From positions 1 through 52,688 of IMG/VR virus record IMGVR_UViG_3300042892_001926: 52,688 nt of DNA; one strand, 5' to 3'. This document shows, in pieces, positions 46,401 through 52,688 of the stretch (its first letter is position 1; each line of letters begins with the position of its first letter). Made by a program: the position numbers and the translations under genes. The notes beneath the pieces were generated by a model. The model searched no databases. It saw nothing but the letters and a program-made list of their open reading frames with translations, and had not been told where the DNA came from. The DNA comes from a virus.

Positions 46401-47962
46401 TCTGCTAGAATTGTTTCAGAGTAGTCGGCAATGACCAAAGGACTGTTAGATGCTTCGTGTGTAACAAAGCGTCCAGGAATACGGCTTTCGGTAAATGATA
46501 GATCACCTATGGTCAGTTCTGTTCCATCGGTGGGCAACTGTACTACAAAATAATCTGCTTCTCGATCTGCTGAACCGCCATAGGCTGTTGGACCACTATT
46601 TGTACTACGGCCATAACCGCTGACCGCAAACTTGTCACCAAATACTGCCACAGCCCGGCCATCGCCATTGGCAACTCCGTCAAAGTCCTCTTCGTCTATC
46701 TCCTCTTCGTCTATCTGTGCTACATCAACATAGCGTTGCCAAACAACAGCACCTTGGGTGTTATATCGGACCACAACCATTTTTCTGCTGCCATAGGCTT
46801 CTTGTTCAAGTTCACTTTCTTGAGCAAGGTTTCCGGTAGCATTAACAACAAATGTCACAGAAGATAGATAAACATCGCCTGTGGCGGTGGCTGTTAGGCC
46901 TGCAACAATATTGTTGCAGGGTCCTGAAATCCTACGAGTCCACTGTACAACACCGCTGGAGTTTAGTTTTACTAGCACAGCCGCAGATCGATCGGTAGTT
47001 CCGCTGACACTATTGACCGTATCAACTAGGTATGTACCCACAGCGTAGACATTGCCCAATGCGTCACTGGCACAGTCACCGCCCGCCATATCATAACTAT
47101 TATCAGTTTCTAGGCTCTTTGACCATACGCGATCTAGATCTTCATCTAGTTTTTCAATGAACATCTTGTTCTTGCCGTCATTAACATCATCATAATAATA
47201 ACCAGTGACATAGACATTTTGATCACCGTCAACATCAATGCCTGTAACTGCTACTACCTGATCCTCTTCAGCAAGTGCCAGTTGTTTCTTGATTTGAACT
47301 GATCCATCTGTGCTACTGATCTCCATTACCAAAGCAAGATTTGGTGCTGGGATTTCTCCAGTTGATCCTGTAATCGCCAAGGCCATTGTACTAGAACTCT
47401 TTTCTTCCAAGTAGGCATCGTATGACCCGACTGGACCAATGTCGTAGTTTTTTTGCCACTGTATAGCACCTGCGGTGCTGAACTTGACCACTGCAACTAC
47501 CGGTGCTTCTGCTCTTCCTAGAGTAATATAAGCACTGTCACTGCTGTCTACGGCTAGTGCTGTTGGATAAACATCAGTAAAGGACTTTTGCCAAGCAACT
47601 GCACCAGTGGCTGTGTATTTGGTAATGACTGCAACTGTAGTTCCTAGACCAGTCTCTGATTTAGTCAACGCATATAGATTGCCCTGGCTGTCATAACGCT
47701 GACCGCGTGGTTCAGTGTTATAATCTTCTCTACGCTGTGTAGCAATCCAATGCTCTGTGCTACCTGCTGTGATTACAACATTGCCTTGGTCGTCCAGGGT
47801 ATCACTACCAGCATGTGGTAACAGTGCCCAGGCTGAGACGCCGTCACCGTACTTGATCTTGCCAGTATCTGATTCTAGTCCTGGTTCGCCAGCGGCCAAG
47901 ATTGGATTTTCTGTTGTCCAGTTAGCCGCTGTATCTCTGCGTAGTTTGATTCTTGTTGTCAT
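43484..47962 (-). CDS. Giant tail protein with beta-propeller-like repeats (1,492 aa)
   Basis: Begins MTTRIKLRRDTAANWTTENPILAAGEPGLESDTGKIKYGDGVSAW, a fibre-type N-terminal module. It contains many repeats of the form DxxGNVYAVGTY / DSAYITLG / GNLYLAGQDS with ITKY or VVKF strand pairs, like SBBP or beta-propeller blades (~80-430 and ~600-760, ~1090-1270). The middle is Thr/Gly/Asn-rich. The C-terminus (ITIVNRGSNTINISKEGGSIEVMLAGDGFYSYFD) resembles a fibre end domain. The ATG at 47962 has GGAG six bases upstream. It probably makes a large adhesion fibre. Confidence 0.75.
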   Translation of the reverse strand: MTTRIKLRRDTAANWTTENPILAAGEPGLESDTGKIKYGDGVSAWALLPHAGSDTLDDQGNVVITAGSTEHWIATQRREDYNTEPRGQRYDSQGNLYALTKSETGLGTTVAVITKYTATGAVAWQKSFTDVYPTALAVDSSDSAYITLGRAEAPVVAVVKFSTAGAIQWQKNYDIGPVGSYDAYLEEKSSSTMALAITGSTGEIPAPNLALVMEISSTDGSVQIKKQLALAEEDQVVAVTGIDVDGDQNVYVTGYYYDDVNDGKNKMFIEKLDEDLDRVWSKSLETDNSYDMAGGDCASDALGNVYAVGTYLVDTVNSVSGTTDRSAAVLVKLNSSGVVQWTRRISGPCNNIVAGLTATATGDVYLSSVTFVVNATGNLAQESELEQEAYGSRKMVVVRYNTQGAVVWQRYVDVAQIDEEEIDEEDFDGVANGDGRAVAVFGDKFAVSGYGRSTNSGPTAYGGSADREADYFVVQLPTDGTELTIGDLSFTESRIPGRFVTHEASNSPLVIADYSETILAEDAELTADTDARVSNRIVNSESYQYKFGADGTLTVPNDGDIKLTQSQVGYFMAVGKTYNDDDDIMARATAVDSFGNLYLAGQDSDQDQPFVMKISPEGDRLWGVTIEEDSGDDGWAWAVSVHPTTGNIMVLAEMYGEYDYSILVTMDQDTGRILDHEKFSDSTADVTLHDMAWTSTGTYVLAGEKQGEFADELEVVPQSGSTTGTILVLRNAVDGEPSTSWQIGGTGFSVFESIANIERYTGLTGTTQEGSGATFDIINNGNGTYSASVVNGGTNYLPGHKIKILGTSLTGAENTSTFTAGAEYTVGQVAFAGTGGIFAPWYVGVNSTLTSITSLITTGTTLTLTVGGMTTSTNVVATAGEFEGSTLYEVGDLTFFGTSGTNLDSITVSDGTYGTGATPDNDIILTVATADAGVITLVTNSGTAAGTFGATATAVTGTNYNVGSGFELTFESSRYSNLYTDHNYYNITNQGSNYVENDIIVIAGTSLGGTTPANDLTVRVYASGGTVGSVNEFSGTSQSTTWKFQTTTQVDFAGTGTWSITYPLSEESVLITPSWQRTFGTVVDYSDRIGSVALDTGNNIIAVGMAAGTVSTSTTTIRDLAVVYKFNSEGTLLWTRQLNETNDDCYARSVVTIGTDIYVAHFSTDDGDTVVTKLDASGNIKWQRITASDDDNCIARTADGDLIVIAEDYYNFADDDGIKIIRFSPNGEVVYKRWLTATTGDDTYLATPRGLTTDAHSFYIGAYFDTDNYESGLAVRLPLDGSGTGEHGSFSYVDVNNETSNWMDTGIEDENFTVGELDLESENNYAGPLADSNHPYINTGTTVTVGTGDFYVDSYYPGLTVEPVRDTDGGSIVFADGSKQSTSATDIPQRIYTGHRYTLSMKDRGHHILCDRSDDDIVIPYNARVPFPIGTVITIVNRGSNTINISKEGGSIEVMLAGDGFYSYFDLAPYGVATLLKIGIESWMISGNVQVD

Positions 47963-47963
47963 T

Positions 47964-48170
47964 TTATGCTCCGCCTCCACCAATGGTGTTATCTGTTAGT
48001 TCGTTGTAGACTGTAGTAGAGGAACCGCCCTCTGCTACTGAATATGCTTGTCCGTGTATCACGAGATGTGATGTGCTCCATCTGTTCCCAAGCCAGACAT
48101 AAACTGCTGCGTTATTGGGAATGTATTCCTGCCCCAGTGTGGGGTTTGTGGGAAATGTTATTACTGTCAT
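47964..48170 (-). CDS. Small tail-type module protein (68 aa)
   Basis: MTVITFPTNPTLGQEYIPNNAAVYVWLGNRWSTSHLVIHG is a typical short fibre-start or linker module (F-P-x-N-P-x-x-G-x-x-x-x). The rest is Ser/Thr/Gly-rich and ends in GGGGA. The stop lies one base before the start of the giant fibre gene. It may be a separated N-terminal module of that fibre. Confidence 0.65.
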   Translation of the reverse strand: MTVITFPTNPTLGQEYIPNNAAVYVWLGNRWSTSHLVIHGQAYSVAEGGSSTTVYNELTDNTIGGGGA

Positions 48171-48178
48171 ATCTGTAT

Positions 48179-48238
48179 TTACCCTCTCAATGTAATACCG
48201 TTGCTGATAGTCTGTGCTGATCTAATAATTATTGACAT
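48179..48238 (-). CDS. 19-aa mini-ORF (MSIIIRSAQTISNGITLRG)
   Basis: A short frame between the two fibre genes, starting ATG at 48238. The sequence resembles a single beta-turn tail module and ends just before the start region of the 47964 gene. There is no clear ribosome site. Its protein-like composition is the only support, so it stays tentative. Confidence 0.4.
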   Translation of the reverse strand: MSIIIRSAQTISNGITLRG

Positions 48239-48255
48239 ACTTTTATTTTACCGTT

Positions 48256-51200
48256 TTAAGTAACAGGAGTTGTTCCATACAGAGGCCACCAAGATGTAAC
48301 ACCGGCACCAACAAGATAAATTAATTCTGCTGTTCCCTCAGGAGCAACAGTTACCGCAACGTCAATGGCTCCATCTACAGTTAATGTACAAAGACTGGAA
48401 TTACTGACAATAACTAATCGTTGTCCCGCAGTCCCGGCAGGCAATAAAACAGTATGACCATCACTGCCACTATAACCAACAGCCGCTGTACAGAACAGTA
48501 AGTTGAATGTAACATTAGTAATCGTTAGCGTAGTATTAACACCATCAAACTCGTAGGTTTCTTGTCCTGTAACTACTGTTAACACTGAAGTACCAGAACT
48601 ATTTTTAATGTCTCCACCATCAGGCAGTGTTAAACTACCATCTCCAGCGAAGGTCCACAACTGTGAAGTAGCACTGGTATCAACATTTGGTACTTTTATG
48701 TATATTTGATCATCTGCGGCCACTTTGACATACTTGTCATCGTTGCCCAGGAATATGCTGGTCTGTGCCATATTCTCACTGATCAAGTGTATGTGCCCGC
48801 TTTCACTGCCTTCGGTTGTACTGTCTGCTATATTAACACGCAGGTAATTGGATCCAGAGCCTGGAGCATAAGTCCCGTTAGTAATGATAGTAACAGTAAA
48901 TGTTTCTTCACCTTCAACAATAGCATCGTCGGCTATCATTATCATGTTGGTATTGGTATAGATACCACCATCTTGTATCCAGTTAGCGGCCAAGAAGGTG
49001 CCTGTTAGCACAGCAGGTGTAAAGTCTGCGGCTGTAATACCTGTACCAGTGATTACATAGTCTACATCTCCCTGCAGATATTGGAGACCACCGTAGTCCA
49101 ACAATGTTATAGCAATAACAGTTCCTTCTGTGCCAGTGCTAACTGAATCATTAGGATATGTCACTGGATCAAGTTCATATAAGTATTGCTGATAACCTTG
49201 ATCGGTAGGGTAATCAGCAGTCATATACGAATTATATGTTGAACGCAGTACCAAACTGGTCGACTGTGCTGGACTGTTTGGAGTCAATACCAATGTACTT
49301 GTTGTATCTACAATGGTAGCACCGTTTGGTAATTCTAATTCACCATCTGGGCCAAAGAGCCATTGATTACCAGTTACTGATACTACAATGCCTCCGTCAC
49401 TAGAGATGTTGAAACCTTGTGCCGCTTGTATTTGGCAGTTATTACCGCCAAACAGTATTGGAGCACCATCTGGTAGTGTTAAACTACCATCTGTGCCAAA
49501 TACCCAGGTACTGGTTGTAAAAGTTTCATCATAAGTTCCAATAACTACTGTGCCACTGTGATCTACTTTAACATATTGCGTGTCATTGCCTAGATATAGA
49601 TCAGTTGTGCCGCCGCCTGCTGTCAAGTGTACATGATCGCCATCCTGTTGTGTGGGATAAATCAACAATGCTTGAGTAGAACCAGATCCTGCAGGGTCAA
49701 GTCTAATGGCTCCCATGCCGTTGGAAATAATACCGCCCTCTGGTAAAGTCAACATACCAAGTGGACCAAATGTCCAATCGTCGTTGTCAGCACGGACTAC
49801 AATTACTTTTGGCTCATTACCAGGATCATTAGTTGAAAATATTTTAGTATCAAAGTTATTACTACCAATTTCCCAATTGCCGTCACCGTTGATATCTAAA
49901 TGAGCATTGTCAACATCAACCGCAAAGTCATAGGTTAGATCTAATGTGCTGACATAGTCAGTAGTAGGATCTGTATATTCAATGTGATTGCTAACACTAA
50001 CGCCGCTACCAGTGACTTCAGCACCGTTGATCAACAATGTACCAGTGTTGCTGATAGTCAATGTATTGTCGTTGATGTTTAGTGTATCACCGTCTATGGC
50101 AATGTTGCCCAAGTATGTGTCCGGCGTTGGAACTACTGCGGGACTAGTATCAACCCATTGTCCATTGTAGGCAATGTAGGTACGGCCGTCTAAGGTGTTG
50201 TACCATTGTGTGCCTGTGGTTGTTACGGGTGCGGTGTCTGATACTGTTACTGTACCAATATTCACAGCACCTTGTATGGTTAGGTTACCCGAGGTGTTGA
50301 CTGTGATAATAGGATTGCCATCAACTGTGACATAGTTGTCTCGGTTAACTCCCAGTGCTACACCACCGATAAAGATTGTGCCTGTGCCTACATAGATACT
50401 GCGCCATTGACTTGATGTAGATCCTAGGTCATAGGTTAGGTCAGTGTCGGGTAGTATATGTCCAGGAGCAGTTAATGTACCATCTACACCAAATTCCCAA
50501 GTGTGTTCAGAGAGTGTTGTTGCTGTTGTTGCTGTATTAACAAAGCCTGTTACTATTTGAACAGTACCAGTGTTTGACGCAATTGGACTGTTAACTATCA
50601 CTGCCGCAACTAGTGTTTGTGTGCTAGTTGAACCTATATTTTCAATGTTGTCTACCCATTGTATGCCAACTCCACCATTCTGACCTTGAGCAACAACTCC
50701 CACAATGGTACCAGTGCTTCCTACGATAGAATCACTACCAAATGTGTTACCAATACTTAAATTGCCGCTTGGGAATGTCAGTGTACCATCTTGCCCAAAT
50801 GTCCATAAACTTTGTGCAGATAAAATATCAATATCATCCGCACTCTGTATTCTAGCATTGCCATTGCTGGCCTGCGGAAGATTTAACTGTCCGGTGTTGG
50901 CAAACGACCAAGAGTAAGGTAATATGCTAGTGACCTCTACTGTGGCTGTGGTATTGCCTTGTATGCTGGCTGGAATTGTAATTACATCACCAACTGTGAA
51001 TATTTCTGTAGATTGTATTTCAAAGTTACCGCTAACTAACGGTCCAGTCCCTGATGGAATGAACACCAAGGTATTAGGATAATCGGTTGCATAAGTAGAG
51101 TTGCCAAGATAGTTTGTGCCGCTGTTGGTCACAGTTACACAAGTGTGATTGATATTTCCTGTTGTGTTTGCCGGAACAGATATCACACCGGCTGAACCAT

Positions 51201-52688
51201 TAATTGGTAATGTTAATATACCATCTGTACTAAATGTCCAAATTGACCCAAACTTAGCAGTCTGAATGGCAAATGCGTTCATTGCTTGGAATGTAGCAGT
51301 ATTGCCTAGAACTGTGCTTATTCTACTGGCATCTGGGAACTGTAAGTATCCTGCATCTGAAAATACCAGTTCGCTGGATCCGCTGATCAGTCTATCTTTG
51401 TTTCCTTCTAATGTATTGGTTCTTCCAGCAAGTTCATCTAGACCTTGACTAAACGTAGATACTGTTGGACTACCGACCCAGTCTGGTGTGTTTTCTGGAG
51501 TATAACTTTCACTGTTACCAGTATAAGCAGTTGTTTGAACCGAGGCATCAGGGAATGTAATGGTGCCGTTGGTGTTAAATGTCCAGGATTCCTCAAATCC
51601 TGTGCCATAATTTGTTCTCAGTCTAAAACCTCCACCGACATCCAGAGCAGAGTCTGCTGTTGGATTTAGATTTAATACAGACTCTCTGTTACCGCCATTT
51701 TGGTAAGTTTGGAGAGTCATTGTATTACCCGGCGGCAAACTTGCCGTATCGGCTGCAAATGTAAAGTTACCAGTATTAGCGTTACTGCCCGGGTCTCCTT
51801 GTGGTCCTGGTACACCTTGTACGCCTTGTGGTCCTTCTGGACCAGGATCACCTTGTACGCCTTGTACGCCTTGTGGTCCTTCTGGACCCTGAGGTCCTTC
51901 TGGTCCTTGTAGACCAGGATCGCCTTGTGGTCCAGGATCGCCTTGTACGCCTTGTGGTCCAGGATCGCCTTGTGGACCTACAATAGGTCCAATATTTTCC
52001 CATAGTTGTGTTCCAGTGTTCCAGAAGTATACATCGCCATCTGTGGTATTGATCCAACCTTGTCCTGCTGTACCTAAACCTACTGTAGAAGTTGTAACAG
52101 TATCTGTACTACCAACTAAAACTAAACTAACGCCCTGAGCACCAGTATCGCCTTTGGTACCAGTAGGACCAGTAGGACCCACTCTACCAAATAACACAAC
52201 TCTCCAATCTGAATAAGTTCCACTACCAACAGTGTAATTACTGTTAATAGTCATACTTGTTCCAGTGTATGAAGTTATAATACCACCTATTGCAAAAGAG
52301 TTATTAGGACTACCAATTGCTACTAGACCTATAATAGTTCCTGGAACATATCCGCTTTGTGTAGAACTAATATTAACTGTTAGAGATTTAGTTCCAGTAC
52401 TGATTGTAAATGTATCAGTACTAATTAACGTATCAAATCCAGTACCGCGATTTCCTTGTATCCCTTGAATACCCTGTATCCCTTGAATGCCTTGAATGCC
52501 CTGTGTTCCTGTATTGCCCGTAAGTCCCTGAACGCCTTGTATGCCCTGAATACCTTGAGCGCCATCGGCTCCAGGTGCTCCATCGGCTCCAGGTGCTCCA
52601 TCGGCTCCAGGTGCTCCATCGGCTCCAGGTGCTCCATCGGCTCCAGGTGCTCCATCGGCTCCAGGTGCTCCATCGGCTCCAGGATCTC
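48256..52688 (-). CDS. Collagen-like tail fibre (5' end beyond the window, at least 1,477 aa)
   Basis: Open frame with no start before the right edge. The first part has Gly-X-Y repeats (GADGAP units, then GIQG units), a small beta domain ([18 protein letters not shown]...) and a second Gly-X-Y block (~51.8-52.0 kb: GPQGDPG, GPEGPQG, GVQG). It continues with many beta-rich modules, most carrying a W-x-F-x-x-D/N-G-x-L-T-x-P motif followed by a variable ~60-150-residue insert. The C-terminus ends [12 protein letters not shown] long multi-domain adhesin-type fibre is the natural reading. An internal ATG at 52254 is not the real start. Confidence 0.82.
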   Translation of the reverse strand, partial: DPGADGAPGADGAPGADGAPGADGAPGADGAPGADGAPGADGAQGIQGIQGVQGLTGNTGTQGIQGIQGIQGIQGIQGNRGTGFDTLISTDTFTISTGTKSLTVNISSTQSGYVPGTIIGLVAIGSPNNSFAIGGIITSYTGTSMTINSNYTVGSGTYSDWRVVLFGRVGPTGPTGTKGDTGAQGVSLVLVGSTDTVTTSTVGLGTAGQGWINTTDGDVYFWNTGTQLWENIGPIVGPQGDPGPQGVQGDPGPQGDPGLQGPEGPQGPEGPQGVQGVQGDPGPEGPQGVQGVPGPQGDPGSNANTGNFTFAADTASLPPGNTMTLQTYQNGGNRESVLNLNPTADSALDVGGGFRLRTNYGTGFEESWTFNTNGTITFPDASVQTTAYTGNSESYTPENTPDWVGSPTVSTFSQGLDELAGRTNTLEGNKDRLISGSSELVFSDAGYLQFPDASRISTVLGNTATFQAMNAFAIQTAKFGSIWTFSTDGILTLPINGSAGVISVPANTTGNINHTCVTVTNSGTNYLGNSTYATDYPNTLVFIPSGTGPLVSGNFEIQSTEIFTVGDVITIPASIQGNTTATVEVTSILPYSWSFANTGQLNLPQASNGNARIQSADDIDILSAQSLWTFGQDGTLTFPSGNLSIGNTFGSDSIVGSTGTIVGVVAQGQNGGVGIQWVDNIENIGSTSTQTLVAAVIVNSPIASNTGTVQIVTGFVNTATTATTLSEHTWEFGVDGTLTAPGHILPDTDLTYDLGSTSSQWRSIYVGTGTIFIGGVALGVNRDNYVTVDGNPIITVNTSGNLTIQGAVNIGTVTVSDTAPVTTTGTQWYNTLDGRTYIAYNGQWVDTSPAVVPTPDTYLGNIAIDGDTLNINDNTLTISNTGTLLINGAEVTGSGVSVSNHIEYTDPTTDYVSTLDLTYDFAVDVDNAHLDINGDGNWEIGSNNFDTKIFSTNDPGNEPKVIVVRADNDDWTFGPLGMLTLPEGGIISNGMGAIRLDPAGSGSTQALLIYPTQQDGDHVHLTAGGGTTDLYLGNDTQYVKVDHSGTVVIGTYDETFTTSTWVFGTDGSLTLPDGAPILFGGNNCQIQAAQGFNISSDGGIVVSVTGNQWLFGPDGELELPNGATIVDTTSTLVLTPNSPAQSTSLVLRSTYNSYMTADYPTDQGYQQYLYELDPVTYPNDSVSTGTEGTVIAITLLDYGGLQYLQGDVDYVITGTGITAADFTPAVLTGTFLAANWIQDGGIYTNTNMIMIADDAIVEGEETFTVTIITNGTYAPGSGSNYLRVNIADSTTEGSESGHIHLISENMAQTSIFLGNDDKYVKVAADDQIYIKVPNVDTSATSQLWTFAGDGSLTLPDGGDIKNSSGTSVLTVVTGQETYEFDGVNTTLTITNVTFNLLFCTAAVGYSGSDGHTVLLPAGTAGQRLVIVSNSSLCTLTVDGAIDVAVTVAPEGTAELIYLVGAGVTSWWPLYGTTPVT
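51789..51986 (-). repeat. Second Gly-X-Y (collagen-like) coding block
   Basis: On the minus strand the frame reads Gly-X-Y triplets such as GPQGDPG, GPEGPQG and GVQGVQG. At DNA level these are imperfect 9- to 18-base repeats (CCTTGTGGTCC, CCTTGTACGCC and similar). They would form a trimeric collagen-like rod between globular fibre domains. Confidence 0.8.
52563..52670 (-). repeat. Six perfect 18-base tandem repeats (Gly-Ala-Asp-Gly-Ala-Pro)
   Basis: CATCGGCTCCAGGTGCTC occurs six times in a row without a mismatch. A seventh unit to the window edge differs by one base. In the minus-strand frame each copy encodes two Gly-X-Y triplets. Identical copies imply recent expansion and a tendency to slip, changing fibre length in steps of six residues. 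Confidence 0.92.

Noticed and set aside
52252-52254. ATG at 52254 as the start of the collagen-like fibre
   Set aside because: The same frame continues upstream without a stop through further collagen-like repeats to the window edge.
1-52688. Bacterial chromosome as the source, because of ahpC, pstS, desaturases and lpxH-like genes
   Set aside because: Fibre genes, spike hydrolase, head-type proteins, late-type boxes and overlapping phage gene order surround these genes throughout.
51789-52688. Regular repeats as a possible CRISPR array
   Set aside because: The units are in frame with a Gly-X-Y coding sequence and have no unique spacers.

Overview
The window is part of the genome of a large tailed bacteriophage, most likely a T4-like myovirus. 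It carries long runs of structural genes on the minus strand (collagen-like fibres, LamG and beta-propeller-like tail proteins, a spike-like peptidoglycan hydrolase, internal head proteins with T4-type capsid-targeting leaders), a phage-style ribonucleotide reductase/glutaredoxin set, a RecB/Cas4-type exonuclease, and T4-late-promoter-like TATAAATA boxes. The host was probably a betaproteobacterium, perhaps freshwater. This is inferred from a circularly permuted two-piece tmRNA, a three-cysteine AhpC with AhpD, PstS behind a Pho box, a small beta-barrel outer-membrane protein and a phasin-like protein. No tRNA, integrase, insertion sequence or CRISPR array was seen.

Layout. 1-1.7 kb: minus-strand virion or membrane hypotheticals, the first cut by the left edge. 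1.76-3.96 kb: a plus-strand trio of sugar-nucleotidyltransferase, cupin and form-IV RuBisCO-like protein, the last overlapping tail-to-tail with a fatty acid desaturase. 4.7-11.7 kb: envelope and stress genes on the minus strand. These include a packed operon AhpC - two tiny membrane proteins - SPFH lipoprotein - SGNH hydrolase - AhpD, then a 2OG-oxygenase-like protein, an outer-membrane barrel, a glycosyltransferase, an LpxH-like phosphoesterase and PstS. 11.8-12.2 kb: the permuted tmRNA with its own sigma-70 promoter and terminator. 12.2-20.3 kb: a closely packed operon of tail-type protein, two hypotheticals, a second desaturase, a PP-loop ATP pyrophosphatase, two GNATs, four 2OG-Fe(II)-oxygenase-like proteins and a radical SAM enzyme. 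20.4-34.6 kb: spike hydrolase, glutaredoxin, NrdB, NrdA, tail protein, exonuclease and head-associated proteins. 34.7-35.7 kb: an isolated plus-strand group of four small host-like genes. 35.8-52.7 kb: tail fibres, a SOD-like protein, a metallopeptidase and a basic protein with cleavable leaders, a thermonuclease and giant fibre genes, the last cut by the right edge.

Two expression programmes are visible. Near-consensus sigma-70 promoters precede auxiliary genes (AhpC operon, outer-membrane barrel, glycosyltransferase, exonuclease, tmRNA). AT-rich (T)ATAAATA boxes precede many structural genes. PstS looks phosphate-regulated through a Pho box. Together the auxiliary genes suggest a phage that supports host phosphate uptake, peroxide defence, membrane lipid composition and ribosome rescue. 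The least explained parts are the RuBisCO-like trio and the radical SAM/2OG-oxygenase/ATP-pyrophosphatase/GNAT cluster. Functions are read from motifs and remembered family features; no database search was run.
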